This document shows, in pieces, positions 53,810 to 63,596 of a DNA stretch of 64,000 nucleotides. The notes under the pieces were generated by a model. That model saw only the letters and a list, made by a program, of their open reading frames with translations, ran no database searches and was not told the DNA's origin. The DNA is from Rhizobium sp. SG_E_25_P2 (GTDB taxonomy: Bacteria; Pseudomonadota; Alphaproteobacteria; Rhizobiales; Rhizobiaceae). The stretch is from assembly GCF_029892285.1 (NCBI RefSeq), contig NZ_JARXVM010000012.1, positions 62,001-126,000 of the forward strand, written 5' to 3'. Each line of letters opens with the position of its first letter. The stretch's first letter is position 1. A program made the translations under genes and the position numbers.

Positions 53810-56800
53810 TTAGACCGACCAAGTAATATCGGTTTCGCTGAGCTTGCCGGCGGTGATGTTGGTCAGCTTGATGTTGAGATCCGCCGAGCCGTTCCCGTCT
53901 GTGTCGATTTCGAGCAAATTCGTCGAGGTCACGAAGCGCGCCTCTGCCGAACCGCTGCTCGTCCAGCCGCTGTCGTCGCCGAGATAGGTCAGCGAGCCGC
54001 TGCCGCCTTCAATCACGATGACGTCGGTATCCACGGCGAAGTCGGTGATGACATCGGTGTTGCCGGCATTGGTCGTGATGTTGAAGTGGAACTCGTCGAG
54101 ACCGCCGCCGCCGGTCACGGTGTCGTTTGCCGCGCCAGAGGTGAAGATGTCGGCGTTCGAGCCCAGGGACACCACCGCGCCCTGCGAGCCGGTCGTGACG
54201 ATTTCGTCGATGCGGGTGGAGCCAGTGATGGTTTCCACATTCGTGAAGGTCACATCCGTCGTGTCGCCAGCCAAGATCACCGAGTCGGAACCCGCGCCAC
54301 CGTCAACCGTCGAGCTGGCGTAGCCCGACGTCAGGGTGAATGTGTCGCTCGAACCGCTGCCTGTGATCAACTCAACCGCCGTAAACGTGCCGGTCGCGGC
54401 AGCGCTGAAGGTGATCGAGTCGGTGCCGGCGCCCAACGAAACCCTGCCCGTAAAGGTCGAGGTGACGTTGATGTTGTCGGCATTGGCCGCGCCTGTGACC
54501 GTTTCGACACCGGAAATGGTGACGGTATTGTCATAGGCGCCCATCACGATCGTGTCGCTACCCGAGCCGAGGTTGAAGAGCCCACCTGTGCCTGCAGCGA
54601 GCGTCACCACGTCGGTGCCAGTACCGCCGGTCAGCGTATCGACGTTGGAGACGGTGAACACCGACCCGCTATCGTTTGCGATCAGCGTATCGCCGCCCGA
54701 CACAAAGTCGAACCAGCCGCCATACGCGTCGCCGTCCCCGATCGTTACCGTGTCGTCGCCGGTGCCGCCGGTGACGCTTTCGATGCTGACGATCGTCAGA
54801 AGGTTGGTCGCGTTGGCCAGGATGAGCTGGTCATTGCCGTCGCCGAAGTCAGCCGAAGCCAAAGCCGCCGCGCCGGAGAGCGTCACCACATCGGCGCCAG
54901 TGCCGCCGAGCAGGCTTTCCGCATTGGCCACCGTACCGGTGAAGCCAGCGTCGAGCCAGGAGAGACGATCGCTCGTGCCAGCGCCGAGGTCGATGAGTTC
55001 CGCGCCGCCCGAGGAGATCGTGACGATGTCGGAGCCGGAGCCGCCGGTGATGGTTTCCGCATTGGCGGCCGTAATGGTGGCCCCCAAGGCTGCGTCGAGC
55101 GTCAGTTCGTCGGAGCCGCTGCCGAGGTCGACAGTGAGCGCCGTGACAGCCTGAGCGAAGGTCACCAGGTCGGCGCCGGTGCCACCATTGATGGTTTCGA
55201 CATTCGCCACCGTGATATCGTTGGAGAAGTCGCCGAGCACGATCTTGTCGCGACCCCCAGCCAGATCGAAGTCGTCGCCGACGACGGCTGCGCCGAAGGT
55301 GATGACGTCCTTATTGGCCGAACCCACGATGGTTTCCACATCCGAGACGGTGATCGAAGCACCGGCTGCGGAAAAGTCGAGGGAGTCGTTTCCGCCTTCG
55401 CCATCGATAGAGCCGCTGGTGAGAGCTGCAGCCAACTTGATCGTGTCAGCGCCGGAGTTGCCGACGATGGTTTCGATAGCGGTGGCCGTCAGGACATTGG
55501 TGCCCGCAGACAAGGTCAGGCTGTCTTTGCCACCCAGCAGATCCACGCTTCCGGCCAGTGTATTGCCCAGAGTGAGGACCTGGCTGCTCGCGCCGCCGAC
55601 GATCACGTCAACATTTGAAAGTGTCGCCGTAATTGCCGCTCCGGAGAAGTCCACCGTGTCAGCCGCGCCGCTGTCGAGATCGATGTATAGGCCGGTATGC
55701 GTGCCTGTCACGACGATCAGATCGGCGCCGGACGAACCACTGATCGTATCGACGTTGGACATCGTCACGGTCGCTGCGGTCTGAAGGATGACAAAGTCCT
55801 GCATATCGCCGCCGACCACCGTTTCAACATCGGCGATCCGATAGATCATATCCACCGTGCTGCTGAGGGTCAGCTTGTCATTGCCCCCGCCGAGCAGGAA
55901 GCGGTCATTGTCGAGGCCTTCGACGACGGTGATCTCGTCATTGCCCGCGCCACCCGTCACCGTTTCGAAGAAGGAAACAGACAGTGTCGAGCCCGCAGAG
56001 TTCAAGGTCAGTTGGTCGGTGCCGCCCCCGGCGTCCGTAAAGACGCCGACGGTGTAGCCCGCACCCAGGGTCACCACGTCGTTGGCCGAGCCGCCTGTGA
56101 AGGTTTCGACACCCGTGACGGTCAACGTGTTGGCGACGCCGTCAAGGACGAGCGAGTCATTGCCAGCACCGAGATCGATTGCCTGAGCCGTGATGCCGCT
56201 CAGCATGGTGATGACATCGCTGCTCGCGCCGCCGACGAAGCTTTCGACACCGTCGAGGGTAGCAGTCACATTGAAGTCACCGAAGACCACGTCGTCGCCG
56301 ACATCTGCGCCGAGATCGATGGTCAACCCGGTCGAGCTGCTGTTGACATACACCTTATCCGCGCCACTGGTGTCACCAGTGACTGTTTCGATCGAAGCGA
56401 TCGTGACCGTCTGCGCGGCGTCGAAGACAACCGTATCAGTGCCCGTGCCGCCGGTCACCGCATCGACGTCCGTGACGTTGATGGAGTTGGTGAAATTACC
56501 AAGGGTCACCGAGTTAGCGCCGGCAGCCAAGTCGATTTCCGTGCCAGACGCCACGTCGCTGAAGGTGATGACGTCATCGCCAGCGCCGCCGGTCAGGGTT
56601 TCGATGCTCGCCAAGGTAACAGTCGCGCCTGCGGCTGCCGTGGTCAGCGAGTCATTGCCGCCAAGTCCGTCGATAACGCCTTCCGCATATGCCGCACCCA
56701 GGGTGATGAGATCCACCCCGGCACCGCCGGTTACCGTTTCGACATTGCTGACCGTCAGCGTATTGCCGCTGGACGTCATCGTCACAGAGTCGTCGTCGCC

Positions 56801-59800
56801 CAGAAGGTCGATCGCCATGGCGATCGAGTTGGTGAAGGTCAGCGCCTGCGTGCTGGCGCCGCCTGTCACGGCTTCGACATTGCTCAGCGTCGCGGTGGCT
56901 GCGGCGTTGGTGAAGACAACGCTGTCGCCGGTGCCGGCCGCCAGGTTGATCGTCACGCCGAGAGTGAGACCCTCGACGGTGACAACATCGTCAGCCGCAT
57001 TACCGGTGACAGTTTCGACATTCTCGACCGTGAAGGTGCCAGCGGACGTACCGACAAGCGTGACCGTGTCAATGCCGGCGCCCAGATCGAGGGCCGAACC
57101 CGTAACGCCATCCAGGAAGGAGATCGCGTCGATGCCTGTTCCACCTGTCACGGTTTCCACCGCGTCGACAGTCAGCGTTGCGCCGGAGTCGCTGGTCGTC
57201 AAGGAGTCGGCGCCGCCGTCGAAGTCGTAAGTACCCGACAGTTGCGCGCCGCTTAGCACGACAATGTCGACCCCGGTGCCGCCGGTGAACGTATCCACTC
57301 CGCTGATGGTGACGGTGCCGCCATCGTTCAGCGTCAAGGTATTGATCCCGGTCGCACCCAGCGAGAAGGTACCATCGGCCGCGCCATCGACGATGATGAA
57401 GTCAGCGCCTGTGCTGCCGATGACGGTTTCCACGTTGGACACGGTGAAGTCATTGGCGACAGCCGCCAGTGTCAGCTTGTCGTTTCCGCCGTCGAGGTCG
57501 ATGACCTGGTCCGTCATCCCGGAGCCGAGCGTAATGACTTCGACGCTGGTGCCGCCTTCAATGGTTTCGACATTGGTCAATGTGGCGGTGGTGTTGAACG
57601 CATCTGCGAAGATGACCCAATCGTTATCCGCGCCGCCATCGATCACCATACCGGTATGACCGGCGGTAACGGTGATCTTGTCGTCATCATCGCCGCTATT
57701 GATGGTTTCGACGTTGGAGACGGTGATCGTCATGCCCGCCGTAGCGCCCGAATTGGCGTTGATCGTGTCGTCGCCTGCGCCGAGGTCGATCACCGCGCCT
57801 GCTTCGCCGTCCACCAGAGTGACGATTTCGATGCTGGCGCCGCCGGTGATGGTTTCGACATCATCGACCGTCATCGTTGCACCGAGCGCCGAGGTCGTCA
57901 CGGTGTCCGTGCCCAGGCCGCCATAGATCGAAATACCGGTTTCAGCTCCCGACAGGATGACGTTGTCGTTGTTGGTGCCCGTTACAGTCACCAGTTCGAT
58001 GCCGGACACGGTCACCGTGCCGCCTTGCTCGATCGTCAGAGTATCCGTACCGCCGCCAAGCGTCAGCACCATGTCGGCCACTTCCGACGTGTGGACCTCG
58101 TCAGCTCCGCCAACGCCAACGACGGTTTCGATGTTCGCCACCGAGACAGTGTTAGCGAAAGCGCCGAGCGTCAGCTTGTCGGAGGTCGAACCGCCGAGGT
58201 CGATTTCGCCGCCGGTGAACTGGGTCAGCAGCGTCAGGGTTTCGCTGGATGCGCCGCCGACGATGGTTTCAACCTCGGAGAGCGTCGCTGTCACATCGCC
58301 AGTGCCGTCGAAGGTCACCTGATCGTTGCCGCCTTCAAGGTCGATGGTGAGCGCAGTGGCCGCACCGACCACCTTGACCAGATCGGCCGCGGAAGAACCA
58401 GTCAGTGTTTCAATCGCGGTGACCGTGATGTCGCCAGCAGCCGTCAGGGTGACGCCATCTGCGCCGGTGCCGCCGACAACCGATTCGACATTCGTCACGG
58501 TGACGTTGTTGGTCGAGGCCGTGAGCCTGATCACATCGTCGCCGCCAGCGAGATCCACGGAAATGTTCAGCGAGGTTGCTGCAGTGATGTCTTCGTCACC
58601 GCCCATGCCGACGATGCTTTCGATATTGGCGACCGTGATGGTTGCGCCGCTACCGTTGGTGGTCAGAATATCGCCTGCGTCAGCAGCGCCGTCGATGTAG
58701 CCGCCGGTGTAAGCAGCGCCGAGGGTAATGAGGTCTGCGCCAGACGAACCGTTGATGGTTTCGATGGCGGTCGCGGTCAGCGTGTTGCCAGCGTTGGCAA
58801 GGGTCACCGTATCGGCTGCGCCTTCGAGGTCCAGCGACATAGCGATGGAATTCGCGAAGGTAAGCACTTCGATGCTGTCGCTCGCATGAATGACTTCGAC
58901 ATCAGTCAGGGTCGCGGTGACATCGGCATCGTCGAAGTAGACGATATCGCTGCCGTCATCGAGATCGATCGTCATGCCGGCGGAGGAACCTTCGACATGG
59001 ATTTCGTCATTGGCGGTGCCCGCGCCGGTCACCACTTCGACATTGGTCACCGTTGCAACAAGCGCGTTGCCGCTGGCGATCGTGACGGTGTCTGTGCCGT
59101 CGCCGAGATCGATTTCCGTACCGGCAATGACCTCACTGAAGGTGATCTTGTCCTTGCCTTCGCCGCCGGTGATGGTTTCCGCGCCGTCGAGCGTGATCGT
59201 CGAGCCAGAGTCCGACGTCGTCAGCACGTCGGTGCCGCCTTCGAAGTAGATCGTCAGGCCCGTTGCAGCAGCGGTGAGCGTCACGTCTTCATTGGTCGCA
59301 CCGGTCGTGGTCAGGGTTTCCAGACCCGACACCATGACGGTGCCGCCGGCCAGGAGTTCCAGCGTATCGGTTCCGAGGCCAAGATTGGCGGTCAGGTTCG
59401 CCGCGCCGTCCACGACCAGGTAGTCGTCGTCCCGACCGCCGGTGACGGTTTCCACATTGGCGATCGATAGCGAGTTTGTCGCATCCGACAGGATGATCGC
59501 GTCGTTGCCCGCCTTCAGGTCGACATAGTCGCCTGTGCGATCGTCGCCGAAGGTGATCACTTCGACGCCCGTGCCGCCGACCACCGATTCCACGCCGGTA
59601 AGCGTGACGGTCGCGGTCGTCGAACTGAACTCGACCATGTCCGTGCCATTGCCGAGATCGATAGACATGCCGGTCGCATCGCCGGTGATCATCAGATCGT
59701 CATCGCCTTCGTTGCCGGAGACGACTTCGACATTGGCCACCGTCAGCGTGACGCCGCCAGGGCCATCAGCGTAAATGGAGTCGGTTCCGGCTCCGAGATC

Positions 59801-62800
59801 GATGGTCGCGCCGGTTTCAGTGTCAAGCAGCGTGACCATATCGGTCGAAGCGCCGCCAGTGATCGTTTCAATCGAGTCGACCGTGACCGTGCCGCCCGCA
59901 GCCGCCATGGTCAGCTTGTCCGTGCCGTCGCCGAAATAAAGCGTCATTCCGGTCTCGGCGCCAGACAGCGTCACGAGATCCGACGAGGTGCCGCCGGTCA
60001 CGGTGTAGGATTCGACGCCAGAGATGGTGAACGAACCGCCGGCGGAGACTTCAAGCGTGTCCGAACCAGCAGCAAGGTTGATGGTGGAGCCGGAATCGGC
60101 GCTGGCGACGATCACGTAATCGTCGTCGGCATTACCCGTCAGAGTCTCGACATCGGTAACGGTCAGCGAGTTGGCGTTGTTGGAGAGCGTCAGCGTGTCA
60201 TTGCCGCCGGCGAGATCAACGCTCGCGCCGTCTGCCGCCGTCGTCAGAACGACGACATCGCTGGATGCGCCGCCTTCGATCGTTTCGACATTGCTGAGGG
60301 TGGCGGTGCCGCCCGCGCTGAGGGTGACCTTGTCGTCGCCGTCATCGAGATCGATGGTCAGAGCGCTCTGCGCGGTCAAGACCGTGATCGTGTCGCCATT
60401 GTCGGAACCGACGACGCTTTCGACATTGCTGACCGACAGGGTCGCGTCAGAGGTGGTGGCGGAGAGATCGACGACGTCGACGCCGAGGCCGAGATCGTAA
60501 GAGCCGCCGGTCATCGCGCCCGTCACATAGACGGTATCCGCGCTCTTGCCGCCGACGATGGACTCAACCTCGTCTACGGTGAGAGTGTTGAGGAAGCTTG
60601 CGAGGGTGATCTTGTCTGCGCCGCCGGCGAGGTCGATCAGCCTGTCGTCCACGATCGTGGTAAACACAACTTCGTCATTGCCGGCCGCGCCGGTCACGGT
60701 TTCGACATTGCTGACGGAGATCGTGCCGCCATTGGCGCCGAATGTCACGCTGTCGTTGCCGCCAGCCAGGCTGATGGAAACGCCAGTCGCCGCAGTGCCA
60801 TCAAGGGTGATGGTTTCAGCGCCCGCGCCACCCGTGATGGTTTCCACATCGCTGATGGTTGCGGTCGAACCAGTGGATCCGCTGAATGTCACGGTATCCT
60901 TGCCGTCGCCGAGGTCGATCGTGCCGCCCGTCATATCCGTCACAACGATGATAGACTGAACGGATGCGCCGCCCGTCACCGTTTCCACGTTCATCAACGA
61001 GAATGTGCCGGTTGAATTGTCCAGCGCCAGGGTGTCGGCGCCGCCAGCCAGATTGATCTGCGTAGCGGTCTTCATCGTGCCATAGACGGCAACGATATCG
61101 GCGTTAGCGCCGCCGATCACCGATTCCACATTGGTGACGCTGAAAGTGCCCGACGACAGAGCCGCCGAGATATCAAGCGTGTCGATACCAAGACCGAGAT
61201 CGACCATCATCGTGTCGTCGATATCGGAAGCCACGACCACGTCGTTGGTCTTGCCGCCGACAATCGTTTCGATATTAGCAATGGTTACGGTGTTCACAAA
61301 GCCGCCGAGAGTCAGCTTGTCAGCGCCATCGCCGAGGTCGACAGTGCCGCCAGTGACCTGGGAACCCAGTGTCACGACATCAACATTGGCGCCAGCCCCG
61401 GAGGTGATCGTCTCGACGTTGGAAATGGTGAAGGTGCCGCCCGAGTCGCTAATATTGAGCGTGTCATCGCCATCCTTGAGGTCGATGATCAGCCCTGCCG
61501 CAGTGCCTTCGATATAAACCTTATCGGCGCCTGTTCCGCCGGTGACGGTTTCAACATTCTCGATGGTCACCGTATTGGCGGCGTCCGCCAAGGTAACCTG
61601 GTCCTTACCGGCTCCGAGATTGATGGACACGCCTTCAGCCACGCCGCCGAGGATGATCCGCTCAACCTTTGCGCCGCCAGTGATCGTTTCGACATTGTCA
61701 ACAGTCAAGCTAACCGCGCCGGACGCCAGGGCCAAAATGTCGGATCCGCCGCCGAGATCATAATCCGCGCCCGTGATGCCCGTGCTCAGCGCAACAAATT
61801 CATTCTGGTTGGAACCGGTGACAGTCTCGATATCGCTGACCGTCAGGGAGTTCTGGAAGTTGCCGAGGGTCAGCGAGTCCGAACCCTTGCCCAGCTTGAT
61901 GGACGCATCGGTAAGGATGGTGGCCGCAACCACCACATCGCTGGAAATGCCGCCGGTGACGGTCTCAACGTTGGAAATGGTGAGCGTGTTGACAGCCTTG
62001 GCAAGCGTGATCGAGTCATTGCCGCCCGCGAGATTGACGGCCAGATCAGCCGCGCCGGTGAAGACAATCGCGTCATTGCCGCTCTTGCCGACAATGGTTT
62101 CGATATCCGAAACCGAAAGCGTCGCGCCATCCGTGTCGAGCGTCAGCGTGTCGTCGCCAGCGCCCAGCTTGACCACGCCGCTCAGCGCGCCATCGAGCGT
62201 GACGTCATCGTCCTTGCTGCCGCCTTCAATGGTTTCAACATTGGCGAGCGTGATATCATTGTCATATGCGCCGAGGATCACCTTATCCTTGCCGCCCAGC
62301 AGATCGAGATCAACAGCGCTGGCGCGACCGGAGAAGGTCACGACGTCAACGCCGGAATTGCCAGTGATATCCTCGACACCCTTCACGCTGACCGCATTGG
62401 CGCCCTTGGCGAGGATAAGCGTATCATCGCCCGCGCCGAGATTGACGGTCATCTTCTTGGTGAGAATACCCAAGGTGATCTTGTCGTCGGCTTCGTCACC
62501 CGTCACCGTTTCGATATTCGATACCGTGATGGTCGCGCCGTTCTCATCGATGATGAGCTTGTCATTGCCGGCAGCAAGATCGATCTTGCCGCTGTTGTAG
62601 GCGCCATCGAGATAGACAACGTCTGACGACGCAGCGCCAGTGATCGTCTCGACCTTTTCGAGATAGATCGTGTTGTTGAATTTGCCGAGCGTGACCTTGT
62701 CATTGCTGCCGCGCATATTCACTTCGACGCCCTGGGCGGCGGCTGTGAACACGACGGCGTCGGCGCTGGTGCTGCCGGTCAATGTTTCGAGGTCCGCCAC

Positions 62801-63094
62801 GCTCACCGTGGACGCTGCGGTCAAGGTCAGCTCATCATCGCCCGCCCCGAGGTCGATGACCGCTTTCTGCGATGCCGCCAGTGTAATGTCGTCGTCACCA
62901 GCGCCCCCGCTGATGGTCTCGACGCTGGTCAGCGTGAGGTTGTTGCTGGATCCATCCAGCGCGAGGCTGTCATTGCCGCCCAGCAAATCGAGCGATCCGG
63001 AGACAGAGGAGTCAATCAGGATCACGTCCGACTTTGCGGAGGCGGTGATTTCCGCCAGGCTACTCACAGTTACAGTCTTACTCGTCGTCGCCAT
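53810..63094 (-). CDS. Giant secreted repeat protein with RTX/type-I-secretion-like C-terminus
   Basis: A 3094-residue, acidic, Gly/Asp/Thr-rich protein; I noticed no cysteine. After a short N-terminus (MATTSKTVTVSSLAEITASAKSD) it is built of about 65 units of 43-47 residues with the pattern VETITGGxxxDxVTLxxxxxGxxIDLGxGxDxLTLxxxxxTVTVSN. Each unit holds two RTX-like half-repeats (GGxGxDxV and LGxGxDxL), so a calcium-binding beta-roll/solenoid is likely. The C-terminus (DTVTGGGGLDEFHFNITT ... TDVITDFAVDTDVIVIEGG ... ETDITWSV) is the M10_C/RTX secretion-signal type. I infer type I export and a surface or matrix role (adhesin or S-layer-like). I chose ATG 63094, with AAGGGG eight bases before it, not an ATG at 63148. 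No dedicated secretion genes are in the window. Confidence 0.88.
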   Translation of the reverse strand: MATTSKTVTVSSLAEITASAKSDVILIDSSVSGSLDLLGGNDSLALDGSSNNLTLTSVETISGGAGDDDITLAASQKAVIDLGAGDDELTLTAASTVSVADLETLTGSTSADAVVFTAAAQGVEVNMRGSNDKVTLGKFNNTIYLEKVETITGAASSDVVYLDGAYNSGKIDLAAGNDKLIIDENGATITVSNIETVTGDEADDKITLGILTKKMTVNLGAGDDTLILAKGANAVSVKGVEDITGNSGVDVVTFSGRASAVDLDLLGGKDKVILGAYDNDITLANVETIEGGSKDDDVTLDGALSGVVKLGAGDDTLTLDTDGATLSVSDIETIVGKSGNDAIVFTGAADLAVNLAGGNDSITLAKAVNTLTISNVETVTGGISSDVVVAATILTDASIKLGKGSDSLTLGNFQNSLTVSDIETVTGSNQNEFVALSTGITGADYDLGGGSDILALASGAVSLTVDNVETITGGAKVERIILGGVAEGVSINLGAGKDQVTLADAANTVTIENVETVTGGTGADKVYIEGTAAGLIIDLKDGDDTLNISDSGGTFTISNVETITSGAGANVDVVTLGSQVTGGTVDLGDGADKLTLGGFVNTVTIANIETIVGGKTNDVVVASDIDDTMMVDLGLGIDTLDISAALSSGTFSVTNVESVIGGANADIVAVYGTMKTATQINLAGGADTLALDNSTGTFSLMNVETVTGGASVQSIIVVTDMTGGTIDLGDGKDTVTFSGSTGSTATISDVETITGGAGAETITLDGTAATGVSISLAGGNDSVTFGANGGTISVSNVETVTGAAGNDEVVFTTIVDDRLIDLAGGADKITLASFLNTLTVDEVESIVGGKSADTVYVTGAMTGGSYDLGLGVDVVDLSATTSDATLSVSNVESVVGSDNGDTITVLTAQSALTIDLDDGDDKVTLSAGGTATLSNVETIEGGASSDVVVLTTAADGASVDLAGGNDTLTLSNNANSLTVTDVETLTGNADDDYVIVASADSGSTINLAAGSDTLEVSAGGSFTISGVESYTVTGGTSSDLVTLSGAETGMTLYFGDGTDKLTMAAAGGTVTVDSIETITGGASTDMVTLLDTETGATIDLGAGTDSIYADGPGGVTLTVANVEVVSGNEGDDDLMITGDATGMSIDLGNGTDMVEFSSTTATVTLTGVESVVGGTGVEVITFGDDRTGDYVDLKAGNDAIILSDATNSLSIANVETVTGGRDDDYLVVDGAANLTANLGLGTDTLELLAGGTVMVSGLETLTTTGATNEDVTLTAAATGLTIYFEGGTDVLTTSDSGSTITLDGAETITGGEGKDKITFSEVIAGTEIDLGDGTDTVTIASGNALVATVTNVEVVTGAGTANDEIHVEGSSAGMTIDLDDGSDIVYFDDADVTATLTDVEVIHASDSIEVLTFANSIAMSLDLEGAADTVTLANAGNTLTATAIETINGSSGADLITLGAAYTGGYIDGAADAGDILTTNGSGATITVANIESIVGMGGDEDITAATSLNISVDLAGGDDVIRLTASTNNVTVTNVESVVGGTGADGVTLTAAGDITVTAIETLTGSSAADLVKVVGAATALTIDLEGGNDQVTFDGTGDVTATLSEVETIVGGASSETLTLLTQFTGGEIDLGGSTSDKLTLGAFANTVSVANIETVVGVGGADEVHTSEVADMVLTLGGGTDTLTIEQGGTVTVSGIELVTVTGTNNDNVILSGAETGISIYGGLGTDTVTTSALGATMTVDDVETITGGASIEIVTLVDGEAGAVIDLGAGDDTINANSGATAGMTITVSNVETINSGDDDDKITVTAGHTGMVIDGGADNDWVIFADAFNTTATLTNVETIEGGTSVEVITLGSGMTDQVIDLDGGNDKLTLAAVANDFTVSNVETVIGSTGADFIIVDGAADGTFSLGATGINTLTLNDGGTVTISGVDTFTGGTGVDIVVLSGAQLSGTYDFDGGADSLTTSDSGATLTVDAVETVTGGTGIDAISFLDGVTGSALDLGAGIDTVTLVGTSAGTFTVENVETVTGNAADDVVTVEGLTLGVTINLAAGTGDSVVFTNAAATATLSNVEAVTGGASTQALTFTNSIAMAIDLLGDDDSVTMTSSGNTLTVSNVETVTGGAGVDLITLGAAYAEGVIDGLGGNDSLTTAAAGATVTLASIETLTGGAGDDVITFSDVASGTEIDLAAGANSVTLGNFTNSINVTDVDAVTGGTGTDTVVFDAAQTVTIASIETVTGDTSGADKVYVNSSSTGLTIDLGADVGDDVVFGDFNVTATLDGVESFVGGASSDVITMLSGITAQAIDLGAGNDSLVLDGVANTLTVTGVETFTGGSANDVVTLGAGYTVGVFTDAGGGTDQLTLNSAGSTLSVSFFETVTGGAGNDEITVVEGLDNDRFLLGGGNDKLTLSSTVDMIYRIADVETVVGGDMQDFVILQTAATVTMSNVDTISGSSGADLIVVTGTHTGLYIDLDSGAADTVDFSGAAITATLSNVDVIVGGASSQVLTLGNTLAGSVDLLGGKDSLTLSAGTNVLTATAIETIVGNSGADTIKLAAALTSGSIDGEGGNDSLDFSAAGASITVSDVETIVGSANKDVITFGAAVVGDDFDLAGGRDKIVLGDFSNDITVANVETINGGTGADLVTFAQAVTALTVDLGSGSDELTLDAALGATITAANAETITGGSGSDIVTISSGGAELIDLGAGTSDRLSWLDAGFTGTVANAESLLGGTGADVVTLSGAAALASADFGDGNDQLILANATNLLTIVSIESVTGGTGDDTVTIGDGDAYGGWFDFVSGGDTLIANDSGSVFTVSNVDTLTGGTGTDVVTLAAGTGGLFNLGSGSDTIVMGAYDNTVTISGVETVTGAANADNINVTSTFTGRVSLGAGTDSITFSAAATGTFTAVELITGSGSSDTFTLTSGYASSTVDGGAGSDSVILAGDTTDVTFTNVETITGSTRIDEIVTTGSQGAVVSLGSNADIFTSGAANDTVTGGGGLDEFHFNITTNAGNTDVITDFAVDTDVIVIEGGSGSLTYLGDDSGWTSSGSAEARFVTSTNLLEIDTDGNGSADLNIKLTNITAGKLSETDITWSV

Positions 63095-63596
63095 AATACA
63101 GCCCCTTTTGCGTATTTGGGAGCATCGTATGCGGGAATGATTACGCAAACCTTACCGTATAGGTATTAGAAAGCACGAGGCTCCAAAATTTATGCAACAT
63201 TTTCAATGGGCATAACAAAAAACATGCACGCCGAACCACTCAGATTTTAATCGTTCAATTTGTCCGCCTTAATGCTTTGCGAAGAGATACAACCGGAATT
63301 TTATTTTAGAAACTCATGCGCTTCGCGTTGGAACTGCGCCACCTCGCCGGATAATCGGCACAAGGCCCGTCAGGCTTCCCGGCCCGCCTCAGGCCAGTGC
63401 ATGCGGTTATCCCCTCATATTTTGGGGGCGAATCTTAGCTTCGGAGAACAGATTGAGCATCTTCTTCGGCTTTCGAAAGCTTTGCCGCCTCGGCTTTGAG
63501 TATGACGCATGGTCGTGACAAGCTAAAAATATTAGAGAATCGCGGAACACGGTCCTGAAGACCGCGATCTCTACAGATGCAAAAGAGGGGGCAGGC
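63095..63596. promoter_or_regulatory. Divergent regulatory region between the giant repeat protein and the M10 protease
   Basis: About 500 bases with long AT-rich stretches (for example 63180-63260 and 63300-63320) that contrast with the high-GC flanks. It must hold promoters for both divergent T1SS-type genes. Small palindromes lie near the protease end (CTTTCGAAAG at about 63470; CGGTC / GACCG at about 63551). The short open frames have no coding signs. No sRNA or known operator is clear. Confidence 0.45.

Noticed and set aside
53810-63094. Regular repeats that might be taken for a CRISPR array or tandem DNA repeats
   Set aside because: The period is about 140 bases, the copies diverge at DNA level and the frame stays open throughout. 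They are protein repeats.
54086-63140. Several 300-600-codon plus-strand frames opposite the giant repeat protein
   Set aside because: They reflect the repeated antisense of the repeat units (similar words every ~140 bases). No start or domain supports them.
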